This document shows positions 47,276-58,034 of a stretch of 64,000 nt of DNA, piece by piece (the stretch's first letter is position 1; the number at the start of each line of letters is the position of its first letter). The notes under the pieces were generated by a model that saw only the letters and a list, made by a program, of their open reading frames with translations, was not told the DNA's origin and ran no database searches. The DNA lies in NCBI GenBank assembly GCA_017562135.1, contig QEYB01000377.1, forward strand, positions 372,001 to 436,000. The letters run 5' to 3'. Source of the stretch: Dipylidium caninum. Taxonomy: Eukaryota > Platyhelminthes > Cestoda > Cyclophyllidea > Dipylidiidae. A program made the position numbers and the translations under genes.

Positions 47276-48221
47276 AATAAAGAGAGAAAGGGAACGCGAT
47301 ACACTGAGAGGTAGGCGAAAAGCTGGTGTGATTGAGAAAATCAGGAGACAGAAAGTGAGACGCAAATTGAAATCACTGGGAACGGAGTGCGTGAGTGCAA
47401 TTGCGCTCACTTGGGGCATTTCTTGTGCATACCCCTAAGCGGAGAACGAGTCACCGGTTCCACTTCCGCCAGGACACTTTGCTCTCTACCTGGTTCCTGT
47501 TTCACTCCTCGGATGCAGAGAAGTAACAACCCGTCCCGTTGACTGGCGTAGGGGAAAGATGGAGAATCCCACGGAGGCCACGTGTCTGCCGGCGTAACTT
47601 GATCTCATGAATGTACCGAATCCCAAACCACTCAGACTATGGTTCTCCCACAGACTAGTCGCTGCAATCGGACACGACACTTTGGACATTTCCCGCTCAC
47701 TTAATCCAGATTAGTGGGAAGCATTGCGAAGCAGAAGGTGCATCAAGTAGTTTATGAGAACGTGGAAGAGGAGCTCACATCGCATCTACGACTAGCGACA
47801 CCTCGGGCGCCCTGGTTCCACTGAAGAGGAAGTGCGTCTTCGAGACACTGCATCCGTTCTTGTACATCCACTTTCCCTCAAAAGCTCCCTTCACACTATC
47901 AACTGTCACTCTTCTGTGTAAGCTAACTCACGTCCCCCTATAAAGTCATTTTCTTCTTATTCTCCCAATGTCGGCAAATAATTACCAGTCCACTCTTTCC
48001 TCTCCACAACCCCTTCTGAGCCACGAACCACTCCCAGACTGCTCTACTCTTCTCCCCACTGCTTCCGCCTTCTCCTCCTCCTCCCACCTCCCACCTCCTT
48101 CTCCGGGAACCCTTTATTTGCCATGGTGAAAAGGGGCGAGAGTTGGTTCGGTAGAGAATGCGAGAAAGTGGGCAAGCGGACTAGGTGACACGCAGGAGGA
48201 TTTCAACAGGGCTGAGGTGAA

Positions 48222-48460
48222 ACCACTCATGACGATTCTTCCCAGCTGCTCGTCCTTGTACGGAAGATCGGGCTGCCGTACGGTCACCTCGTGGAGCACA
48301 AAGTCAACATCGTTAAGTGAAGAAAGCCATCCGCTCTTTGTTCAACCGTGAGCACAAATCCCAAGTTGACGAAGAGATGGACCTCCTTGTGACAGCAGCG
48401 GCCCCACTGAAGGGACAAACAATTGCAATCATGTTTTCGCCTGACGTTAAGCAGGGTAAG
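48222..48460 (+). other. possible 5-phosphatase-like fragments
   Basis: One frame gives QLLVLVRKIGLPYGHLVEHK before GTTAAGTG (a donor with one extra T?). Another, ending at a GTAAGG donor (about 48458), gives APLKGQTIAIMF. These recall the LVxxLLVxxRxxLP and NKGGVAIRF stretches of inositol polyphosphate 5-phosphatases in the right order, but no catalytic GDLNYR or PAWTDRIL motif follows. They also point away from the ASH/RhoGAP fragments. Weak call. Confidence 0.2.
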
Positions 48461-48540
48461 GAGGGCTATTTGCAGCACGAACAAAGGGATACCTGGACGC
48501 CTGCGGCTCGGTGTATGTGTAGCTGTAGCGCAAGTTGTTT

Positions 48541-48872
48541 CCACTTTGTGAGGCAGTCGAAGTGGCGAGAGAGAACTGGGAAGGAGTACAAAGGGTTTCC
48601 ACTCCCCATCTTCCGACTCTCCTCGCCAAACACTGTCAAATTCGGGCGCCTTCAGAGTCGCGGCGTTGAAGCTGTTGGACCACAAGATGGCTCACAATCC
48701 TGTCTAAACGCGTCAGTCGCGTTGTCGTCGACTTTGAGACAATCGGTGGTCAGTGGATACGCCGAGGCGACTTCGAGGCTCTCCTGGGTGGACTGTGACG
48801 AGCAGGCCTGGGTTGCAAGTCGTGAAGAGAGAGGAGAGGCACAGCGTCAACAAGTAAGTGTTCATGATTAGC
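48541..48872 (+). pseudogene. orphan terminal exon, family E (copy 3)
   Basis: Homologous to 6134-5877 (inverted): same GAGAACTGGGAAGG start after an AG acceptor, same GGCGACTTCGAGGC word, same GTTCATGATTA end. The family frame is interrupted (VVVDFETIGGQWIRRGDFEA is open in one frame, EERGEAQRQQ then GTAAGT in another), so this copy is disrupted or spliced differently. Confidence 0.35.
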
Positions 48873-50129
48873 CACACGCTCCACCCAAGCCGCATTTATA
48901 CCTACGTTTGTGGTCACGCAAGCTCCGCCAACCGAAGGAACGGAGTCTCCACTTCACATCTCAGTGGCTGTCTCGGCCTTGCCTAACGGCGAGGAGAGAG
49001 AAGACGAGGCTGCACTGCCTTCGGAGCAATCGCCTGTGACCATTAGGTGGCTTTGACAAGCAACCCAAATGTCATCCAGTGCCACAGGACCCACAGCGGT
49101 GTCCATATTTCGGGTGTGGTCTAAGACGGAAAGGAGAAAGCCTTATTGACACGAGTGATGTTTTCACCACTGTCAACTGTGAATGGTCTGCCTGCAGAGC
49201 ACATCCTCACTCTTCCCCCGCTCTCAATCACCCGCTACATCGCTCAGCCGTCCACAGTCTTCTTGGCACCGCTGAAGTGGCCGAAGACATTGGGCAAGCG
49301 AGAAGGTCTGCTCTGATGTAGAAAGGATTGCTAATGACGTAGTTTGTAGAATTGAAAGTGTCCAGAGAACACCTCGGATGAAAAGCCTCAAGAAGCATAT
49401 GATTTCCGCCAACGAAATTTCAGATTGAGAACATTTCCAGTTCCCCGCTTATATCTAGCCATCTCAAGCCATCCTCCATTTGAACAACGTCATCATTCCC
49501 ACTTCTGATGGGACAAGGAGAGCTATGGCATGAGAGAAGGAGCTCAGTCAAGTACCAAATTCTGGATGCTGCCCCGGGCACAGCCAGCAATGGATGGGAC
49601 GGCACATTGCAAACAAAATGGCAGAAGGACAGTCCGTGGCGGGCAAGGTCAGCAGAGCACCAAAGAAGATTTGGTTGCCGAGCGAACACTTATTGAGGCC
49701 GCGGCCAAAGTCGGATGTGCGGGAGCGACAAGCCGTGCAGAACACTCAAGTCCGTGTGATTGCAGGTTGTTAGCGAGGCGTAGGGCGAACGCGTGAACGG
49801 TGCCCGCATGGGGATAATGTGCCATCTCGGAGGTAGATGCCGAATTATCTCAAAAGCGGGGCAGACGGCGTCGAACAAGCAGGGAATTTGGTGCCCCGCG
49901 ACTGCTTGATCGACTTGTATGCAGCTCTCAACAGCCGCAACCCCTACTTGCAACCTCCTTCGAGCCAACCGATTGGGACAAATGATGCCACACTCATTAC
50001 AGGCTTACGCTTTTTTTCAGCCATTGGATGACCTCGTATTGGCTGAGTCTGCTCCCACTACCCACGCCGTGTAAGTATTCGTCAAACAGCTTGGGGGGAG
50101 AATGTCGTCTCGCCCCACAGCCAGTGCTG
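48873..50129. other. no gene recognised
   Basis: ORFs at 49079-49321, 49420-49689 and 49508-49796 overlap in opposite frames and show no relatives. Confidence 0.3.
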
Positions 50130-50640
50130 ACTACGCTGTTCAGGCAGAAGTGTGAGATCATGGTGGGACATGGATGAATTCTCACAGCATTATTTTCCTT
50201 CCTGGATTTCGACACTTTGTTCGCGATGATTGTTATCTTTGTCGAGGTCGTGATTTGTCCACCATCGCTGTGGAAGGCGAATAAGATAGGAGGGTTGTGT
50301 GGGGCCGAGCGTGGAGAAGGAGGACGAGGACGCGGAGGAAGACGCGGAGCGCGGAGGCGGAGGAGGAGGTGGAGCAACAGGCAAGACACTGTGGATTTCA
50401 CGTTCGTAGGTGTGGCTGCATGGTGCGATGTGGTCACTCCTCTGCGTTTGCCATGTTCCAGAAGGTGGGACACGCTCCTTCACAAAAAGTGTGCCAAAAG
50501 CATGCGCCATCGAAAGAAGAGGTTATTGCACAGCTCCGTGTGTTTTGACCTCAATGCGTTGGCGCCAAAAACAATGCCACAAGTGGGAGAAGGATAATGC
50601 GCGAGTCGGCATGTCGTGGAGAGAAGGCCTCCCCAGTCAT
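50130..50640 (-). pseudogene. S2-family copy 10, diverged
   Basis: Minus strand: upstream block with GACCACATCGCACCATGCAGCC, then GTGAAATCCACAGTG in place of the start (ATG to GTG at both possible positions) and a leader of Leu/Arg/Pro codons derived from the CTC run. The 3' end shares ATGATCTCACACTT- and GTAGTCAGCACTGGCTGTG-type words with the end of copy 7 (31.17 kb). Confidence 0.5.
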
Positions 50641-51749
50641 TTGTGTGTGTGGTGTGTGTAAGTGAGTTTGTTTCACGAGGGCGACTGGTGCAGGACAGTT
50701 CAGGTGAATCGTATTATCTTCATTGTGTCTGTCATGTAGGTGGATTCACCTAAATCATTTGCCATTGTTTGCTGCTTCAGATAAAACCTCGGAAATGGGA
50801 ATGTGTGAGTGGGAGCGCATCGAGGTAGACAAGACTTGACAGACCCCGTAAATCCGTGGGGATAAACAATTACGGCACAGTTACAAATTCCCCTACTCCG
50901 TCCAGCGCAGTAGTGTCGCTGAAACACGTCTCATTGTTTGTCAAACAACGGGTGATGGTAGATCCTTGGAGAACTTGGAATTGCATTCACACAACTTCGT
51001 CACCTCACCAGTGGAGGAGAAGTATTTGAACCAACGGGAGAACATCTTAGCGGGGAGACACCCGTGGAGCCAGGCGAACATGATCTCATTTCCCTGGTTT
51101 ATATGGAACCGAGGGGAAGACGTCGTGGGTTGCGGAATGGCAAGGGCGGAAATTTGGACAATAGAGGGGTAGATTACGGAGGGCCTCATGAAAAGCACAC
51201 CAAGTTGCACCTCACTTTCATGTCTGTCATCACACTAGCCGACGCTTGTCAAGAGTCTCTGACTCCACCAATTCCCACTTGTGCATCAGTCCACAACCGT
51301 TCTTGGAGAAGTGTGGCCACGAGTTTGCGCTTCCTCCTGAGCACTTGTCGCCACCACATGTGAGTAGAGGCCAGCTAATAGCACTCCAGGCTTGCAGTTT
51401 GGTGAACTGAGCCTCCAACACAACCTCGATTGTGGTGGCATACCCTCAGGGAAGCACAGAATGTCGAGAATTTCTCCCCGTATCCTAGTAGCTCCAATCC
51501 TCTTCCCTGTTCGTTAAAGCACCACTATGGCCCTGAGTCGGGGCCCAATCGCAATTAACAGCTCCCATTTCGCCAATGAAATTCGGACATATTCAAACTC
51601 ATTTGCGGCCATTTCGCCTTCGTCGGATAAACAGTCACCGGTGCGGACAATCGTGTGTAGTGGTAGGGCCAATGTCCAGTGTAGATACATGTTCATGCCT
51701 CGACTCAGTTTTCTTTAGTAAGCTAAACTCCGCCCCCAACCGGCAAAAG
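50641..51749. other. no gene recognised
   Basis: No copied block proven and no exon. The 51.4-51.7 kb part vaguely resembles the ankyrin 3' region. Confidence 0.3.
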
Positions 51750-52121
51750 CTGAAGATTTCTTTTCCCTGCCTACATTGCTCTTCATGGAACCACACAACC
51801 TCTTCACACTCCTAAAAGTAATACTCGGAGCCGTGCCAAAATGCAGGAGAACTCGCTGACGACTCTTTGTCCTCTGGCTTGATTTGGGCTTGAAAGTTGG
51901 TAGAAGAACGTAAAAGGCAGGATGAGGCAAGAAAATTTTTTCTTTCCATTAAACCACACATGTTGAATATGTAGGCCGTGACAGCAGAAGGGAAACCAAA
52001 CTCTAGGCGCAATGCTCAACATACTCTTCCATTGGGGCATCGAGGCCTGCTCTAAAATTCGTAGCACTCCGTGAGGACCAGGTCTCGGGGCAAGAGTGAG
52101 TGGTGGCGTACACGTCAGCGC
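51750..52121 (-). pseudogene. ankyrin-family last-exon remnant (ANK-f)
   Basis: Minus strand: end of intron 4 (TTGATGCTGCATTGCCTTTCAG), then last exon 52121-52003 beginning GADVYATTHS and ending VEHCA-stop. A deletion relative to the other copies follows ATTHS. The 3' flank (52.0-51.75) matches that of ANK-c. All upstream exons are missing because the palindrome right arm begins at 52206. Confidence 0.65.
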
Positions 52122-53176
52122 CTGAAAGGCAATGCAGCATCAACTGTGGAGGTTTTAGGTGGGCTTGTTGCACCTCACAGAACTTCTGACATTCTAGTGC
52201 GAACAAGGAGGAGGAGAAGGCGGAAGCAGTGGGAGAAGAGTAGAGCAGTCTGGGAGTGGTTCGTGGCTCAGAAGGGGGTTGTGGGAGAGGAAAGAGTGGA
52301 CTGGTAATTATTTGCCGACATTGGGAGAATAAGAAGAAATGACTTTATAGGGGGACGTGAGTTAGCTTACACAGAAGAGTGACAGTTGATAGTGTGAAGG
52401 GAGCTTTTGAGGGAAAGTGGATGTACAAGAACCGGATGCAGTGTCTCGAAGACGCACTTCCTCTTCAGTGGAACCAGGGCGCCCGAGGTGTCGCTAGTCG
52501 TAGATGCGATGTGAGCTCCTCTTCCACGTTCTCATAACTACTTGATGCACCTTCTGCTTCGCAATGCTTCCCACTAATCTGGATTAAGTGAGCGGGAAAT
52601 GTCCAAAGTGTCGTGTCCGATGCAGCGACTAGTCTGTGGGAGAACCATAGTCTGAGTGGTTTGGGGATTCGGTACATTCATGAGATCAAGTTACGCCCGG
52701 CAGACACGTGGCCTCCGTGGGATTCTCCATCTTTCCCCTACGCCAGTCAACGGGACGGGTTGTTACCTTCTCTGCATCCGAGGAGTGAACAGGAACCAGG
52801 TAGAGAGCAAAGTGTCCTGGCGGAAGTGGAACCGGTGACTCGTTCTCCGCTTAGGGGTATGCACAAGAAATGCCCCAAGTGAGCGCATTGCACTCACGCA
52901 CTCCGTTCCCAGTGATTCAATTTGCGTCTCACTTTCTGTCTCCTGATTTTCTCAATCACACCAGCTTTTCGCCTACCTCTCAGTGTATCGCGTTCCCTTT
53001 CTCTCTTTATTCCTCTCTCTCCCCCCCCTCTCTCTCTCTCTCTCTCTCGCTCACTAGTCCAAACTTCACAATACGACTGTTTATTTAGTGGACAAATTGC
53101 CTCGCGTGCCAGTGTTTAATGGGCATGCCATCCTCTCGAAGTGGCAGTTGGCTAAACGAAACTTCACCACTCACCA

Positions 53177-53960
53177 ATGGCAGTGACAGCGACTGATGTA
53201 AGAGTTAATCCGCGCCTCGACTGTGAATCAGTCGAGTCAATCTGCGTAAAACCGGACTTCTTCTCTTCCTAGTCGGCAATGCATGTGTCAATTTTTTCTG
53301 CTTTGTCACAGATGGGTGGTGCGAGAGAGAGCAGAAGTGGTTTGATTTCGCTCCAAACTCTAGGGCGTTACCATCTGTGCACTGTTACAATTGCTGTGGT
53401 GCGTAGGTTATTTTGTCCTTCCCTCCGATTCATATCCTCGCCCCGCCCCGCCCCGCCCCGCCCCTCCCCCCACCCACCCCACCCCATCTTCCATGCCCTT
53501 CCGCCCCACATCGCCAGAGTGCACACTTGTCAATCAGCCGATGCTTCTTCTTATTGCCTCCACCGCCCACCTCTGCCTGCTCAATTACACTTGGGGGTAA
53601 AGGAGTCTGCTCAGACTACTTTTTGCTCAGGCCGCCAGTGCTGGTTAATGTGGTGCCCAAAAGTTGTCCCTTATAAACAACCTCCACTCTTCCAACACTC
53701 ATCCTCCCACCATCCTGTTGCAGTGCGTTGAAAGGACTGACTCGGTGGCATTGACGAATTTGTCGCTCCTCCGAGGTACTCCTTCTCTCCCGTCCGATTT
53801 ACGTGTCTTCCACTCGAACACCTCCAACTCGCTGCTTTCGTTCCCAACATTGATGCGCCACTTAGCGACGAGGAAAGCATTCACATCCGTAAGACTGACG
53901 AGGCGCAGCGTCGACAAATGCGATGGTTGCGACACAAATGCGGAATGATAAATGAGGGGA
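53177..53960 (+). CDS. orphan gene G, right-arm copy
   Basis: Exon 1 53177-53197 (MAVTATD, donor GTAAGA). Exon 2 53273-53398 starts after TCTTCCTAG and continues SAMHVSIFSALSQMGGARES to a GTGCGT or GTAGGT donor. The last exon begins near 53724 after TTGCAG. The last exon is broken here by a missing T and a missing G, whereas the left arm has those bases but lacks another; the two copies complement each other. Product unknown, with a basic helical end (RRQMRWLRHKCG). Not assigned to a family. Confidence 0.4.
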
Positions 53961-54099
53961 GAGGGAAGGAGAGGAGAGGAGAGGAGAGAGGAGAGGAGTG
54001 GAGTGGAGAGGGAAGAAGAGGCTTCGTGGATTAAGCTGACACATTTTGTCGCTGAGGGCCAATGCGACCAATGTCCATGTACGATGAAATCGAAACCAG

Positions 54100-55320
54100 T
54101 GTCAAGTGTTGTGAGGTGGAACATTTGGGCATTGAGCGAGGTCTCCTTCGCGTCCACTAGTGGTGAGGCAGAATCGAGAAGGTAGTAGGCATTCACAGCC
54201 CCTAATACCGTCGTGGCAACAGGCGCACAGGCGAATTGGGGAGAGAAGTGCACCAGAGTTGATACTACACTGAGAAAATATGGCCAGCTTTCGTCTGTCA
54301 CCAGAAATCGACAAATGAGCAGTCGCAGCAGGAAGGCGAGGAAGGCGAGGGAAGACGGGGGAAGGCTCCTTAATGTAAGGAATGGCTGTGTGGAACACTG
54401 CGCCTTCACAAGATCCTCGATGATTTTGTACACATCGGGCAGTGTGAGGATCGACTGACTTGGGGAGGATTGAAGAGCGTGGTGTGAGAAACGGGTCGGC
54501 GGAGCGCCACAATTGTGGCCACATCAAACTATCTTCTGCCAACCGCCTCAAGGGTATCCGCACTCCCCCTCCCTTCCCCCCCCACCCCCCCCACCGCCCA
54601 TTCGGCTCCACCTGGAACTTCTTCCTTCTTTCACACTGACTCTTTTGTCTTCGTGGTCGGGGATAGAAGAGTTAAGGGATGGAAGGAATGTGACTGGCAC
54701 ACGTGAGACGAGACCGTGTTGCATTACCAGTGAAACGGATGCAGGCAAGGAGGCAGGCAAGGAGGCAGGCATACTCCGAGGTCATGGGCCGTAAACGGGG
54801 CAACGAAATAAAGCAGTCCACAAGGTGGAACGTAGTTGTTGAGCAGTAAGCCTCCTGGGGGTCGAAGAACCCTAAACCAAACACATGTTCTCCGGTCAAC
54901 TCTCGGTTGCACTCAAGTGTTTTGAAGGAGACAATACGGGTGGTGTGTGGGGACCACGAGAGCCGAGACGGCATGCACATGTAGACCTGTTTGCCCCAAT
55001 TAACTGTAGTTGGAAAGACGTGAAGGTGGTTGACGCGCCACTGACAAGAGGCAGGAAGTTGCTTCCCAGTGAAAGGTGGGCCAAGCCACGTGTCTGTATC
55101 CATCCTGTGAGGCGCAGTGACGAAATGCGGATGTGGAGGCATTTCGAGAGGCGGTTTCTGTTGGCAGGCGATGTTGAAGTAGAAAGAGCCGCACATGTAT
55201 AACCTGACGGAGTTGACAATATGGAGGTCAAGAAGATGGATTCTCCAGTGTTTGGTCGCCACTTTCACTCACATAAACTTTGTTCAATGAACCAGCGACT
55301 TCAGTTCATGCTCATCCTCG
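54100..55320 (-). CDS. OCRL/INPP5B-like ASH and RhoGAP-like C-terminal region (right arm)
   Basis: Inverted partner of 44960-46175. Here the ASH part is open in one long frame (55268-54672: LHIVNSVRLYMCGSFYF, DTWLGPPFTGKQLP, VNHLHVFPT), while the RhoGAP-like part is in another frame (54433 on: YKIIEDLVKAQC, SLPPSSLAFLAFLLRLL, AVNAYYLLD). Over 45.06-45.43 kb the arms differ by about a dozen single-base indels and no substitutions. The protein inference is therefore better than either reading frame. Confidence 0.45.
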
Positions 55321-56109
55321 TCGCACCACGACTCAACTTCGCTGACAGCCAATTTTCTTACATGCAGAGTGGAACGTGGAGAGTGCGCTTTCGAGGCGAG
55401 ATCTCGCACTACCTCGTGTGGTGAAGTGGCACGAGTAGATGAAGGTGGAATTGGGCGGGGGGGTGGTGGTGGGGGGGGGACGTGAAAAGTTGCGGGAAGG
55501 AATAAAAGTGAGGAGCACAATATTACTTGGGCAATGAAATCAACAACGCGTGAGTTGACAGCACACAAATTGGACAGTCGTGCTGATCCCAGTGGCCAGA
55601 CCACGAGCGATTGCACCAGCCAGAGACCACCAAGTATTTGCACTCTGCCAGGACGTAGCTGAGCCAAAGTCATTCCCAACAAATCGTAGGAACAAAAGCC
55701 TTGCCATTAAGAGTGCACGGCCGGCTGCAAAGCCTCACCTGGGAAGAGGAGGGTCGGGCCTGAGCCGCGCTCACGGCGGCGACACGATGCGGCCGAAGGG
55801 GAGCTGGAACAAGTCACTCGTCAGTCGGCGGTGAGGATGAAGTCGTGCAGACTGGGCGCCATTGAGTGGTGGCGAGTGGGAGCTGGACAGAAGGCGAAAA
55901 GAGGGCGATGGAGAATGGGAGAGTGGGGGAAGAGGAGAAGTGGAGAGGATGAAAGGGGGAAAGGAGGAAAGGGCGGGTGAGAGGGTGAGAGGGTGAGATG
56001 TGGGTGAGTGGGTGAGAGACGGTGCTCGGACAATGGAGAGGCGGATGAGGGTGAAAAGGGGCAGCACCACCAGCTGCATTACTGGCACCCCACCGTCACC
56101 ACTTCTGTC

Positions 56110-56249
56110 CCACTTCTACTTCTCAAGTGACTTATTCGTCCAGTCAGAACGAACCTCTCTCATTCAAACAGTCCCGCAGTCACTAGTAGAGTTCAATGCA
56201 TCCCATTCAAAGGCCCTCACATTTCGCTTGCGAGAGCTGTTCAAGTGGC
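56110..56249 (+). promoter_or_regulatory. conserved 5' flank of ANK-e
   Basis: Same conserved flank as at 6.58, 32.78 and 44.1 kb, ending at the ATG. Confidence 0.5.
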
Positions 56250-58034
56250 ATGGCTGAGGATTTCGTAAGTTGCCTCGAGACTGCCTTCAGCTATCAGCGC
56301 AGGATCGTCACCATGGAAACCCGCGACTGTTCACTTGTGTCGACTTTTGCATCATTCAATGCCCCTGTGTAAATTTGGATTCGCCCTGCCCTCATGCTTG
56401 CAAATGATTCTGACCTCAGTTTCAGAATTTGGAGTCGTCGGGGAGCAGTTCAGGGATGAGCGAAGGTAACAGTGCCACGGCTCTCACCATACGATATCCT
56501 CCTTCTCATGAAATCTTCAGCCAAATTCCGTTATGGGAAGGAAGCGTAAGTCATGGTGGTCAGACCACAGCTTTACTCTCGTCGCGGTAGTTGCACCCTC
56601 GCAGGTCTTCTTTCAAGTAGAAAGTGTTCTCCCCTGGACGCACAAATGTGACAGTGGAGGGAGGGCTTGTCAGTAATTGCCACAACGTTGCCTCGAGACA
56701 CTCTCATGGCGAACTAATTTCTCACTTACTAGTCAAATCCCGTACTTCTCGAGTTGCTTCAATTTCTCCCTCCACTCACCTTGAACGTCATCATGAACGA
56801 GCCGGAGTTGATGCTGATCAGCTTGGCACAGGGTGCCGCTGTGGATCAAATCGACGGAGCAGGCAACACCGCCCTGCACTGGGCGGCCGCTCTCGGCCAC
56901 CTCGAGTGTGTAGCCCTCTTGGTATCGCGTGGGGCCCATCTCGAAGCCACAAACGAGGCGGGCAACACTCCTCTCGTGGAAGCAGTCATGAACGGTCACA
57001 GCAATGTGATGCACTACCTGATTAGCCACGACGCTTTGCCGATCACTGCAGCGGGCGTAAGACCTGTATCCTTGCGCTCCGTCTGTGTAGCGGTAAGATA
57101 GTTGAGTCTGCTCCCTCTTACATACTACTTATATGGACCCACTTCTGTGGCATATTGGACTATGCACCTCAGCAGAGTAATGACACCTGAAGTTAGTGGA
57201 TGACCAAAAATTTGACACCTTCACTCCAGGGCCAACTGGAAATGGCACACTTCCTCCTCACATTCGGCAATCTTGGGGGGAACCCGCAACACGAGTTGGG
57301 TATCGCCCTGGTTAATGCGTCGGCGCGAAGACACATACATCTGGTTCATTTCCTCCTTATCTACGGCGCTAATCCCAACTTCGTGGATCCCGACGGAGTC
57401 ACGCCCATCATTGCAGCTCTCTACAATTCTGACATTGAAATTATCGAACTGCTCATCAACTATGGAGGCGACGTTGATCAGCCGGACGGAAGTGGCAAAA
57501 CCGCACTGATGATTGCTGTCCTATATAGCAATGCAACACTTGTCCAATTCCTCCTGGATGCTGGTAAATGCCGCGTTTACACGTCATCTTTCTCCGCCGC
57601 GTGGCGTCAGTGCATTGTCTGAGTTACATGTGCCTAAGTGAGTGTATTTGCAGCTCTCATGCACTCCGAAGCTGATGCGCCATTGCTTTTCAGGGGCCGA
57701 CATCGACGCCACCACTCCGGACGGCCAATATAACGTGCTCTCGTTGGCCGCAATAAACTGGTCACCACACAGTGGAGCGCATTTTGCAGGAGGCCGCAAG
57801 CAACCGACACTATTAATTCTGCTCCACTTCCACTGTCACCACCGACACACCCGAATTGTATGTGGTGATGGGAAGAGAAGTTCTTCCCTCCTCACCGTCC
57901 CGTCGACGGGCATCAATCACCCCTCGCCCCCCCCCCTCCCCCGCCCATCCGTCGTCCAACAACTGAACCAGGAAGATATTTGGGGGGCTGTGCACTCTTC
58001 AACTTTGTATTTCTGTCATTTCGAAGTCAAATAA
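56250..58034 (+). CDS. ankyrin-repeat protein, MASK-like (copy ANK-e)
   Basis: Five exons join in frame to 389 codons plus stop: 56250-56264 (MAEDF), 56426-56545, 56733-57092, 57230-57563 and 57694-58034. GT-AG junctions and phases are as in ANK-c; exon 3 is one codon shorter. Residues 6-45 are serine-rich (SSGSSSGMSEG); about seven ankyrin repeats follow (TALHWAAALGHLECVALL, TPLVEAVMNGH, TPIIAALYNSD, TALMIAVLYSN). After the last repeat one base more than in ANK-c changes the frame, giving a long proline/histidine-rich tail that ends in the TAA of an AATAAA (58029-58034 region). The tail may be an artefact of the frameshift. Otherwise intact. Confidence 0.72.

Larger units (their letters stand above)
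35070..48085. repeat. giant palindrome, left arm
   Basis: Collinear inverted match to 52205-64000. Checked pairs include 35.1/63.96, 36.0/63.1, 36.5/62.55, 38.9/61.35, 39.7/60.5, 40.1/60.1, 41.0/59.2, 43.0/57.2, 45.2/55.1 and 47.8/52.5 kb. Interior indels: the right arm lacks most of 37.3-38.1 and 36.57-36.77. Within about 44.46-48.085 kb compared stretches differ only by single-base indels; outside, substitutions and indels are both frequent. The right arm leaves the window, so the true length is unknown. Confidence 0.92.
48086..52204. other. palindrome spacer
   Basis: Single-copy relative to the arms. Arm homology stops in a CTC-rich stretch at about 48084 and at 52206. The right-hand breakpoint lies within intron 4 of an ankyrin copy whose last exon survives at 52.12 kb. 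Contents are listed separately. Confidence 0.8.

Noticed and set aside
48317..48871. 184-codon ORF as one gene
   Set aside because: It fuses segments that match other copies in different frames and reads through a probable donor at 48458.
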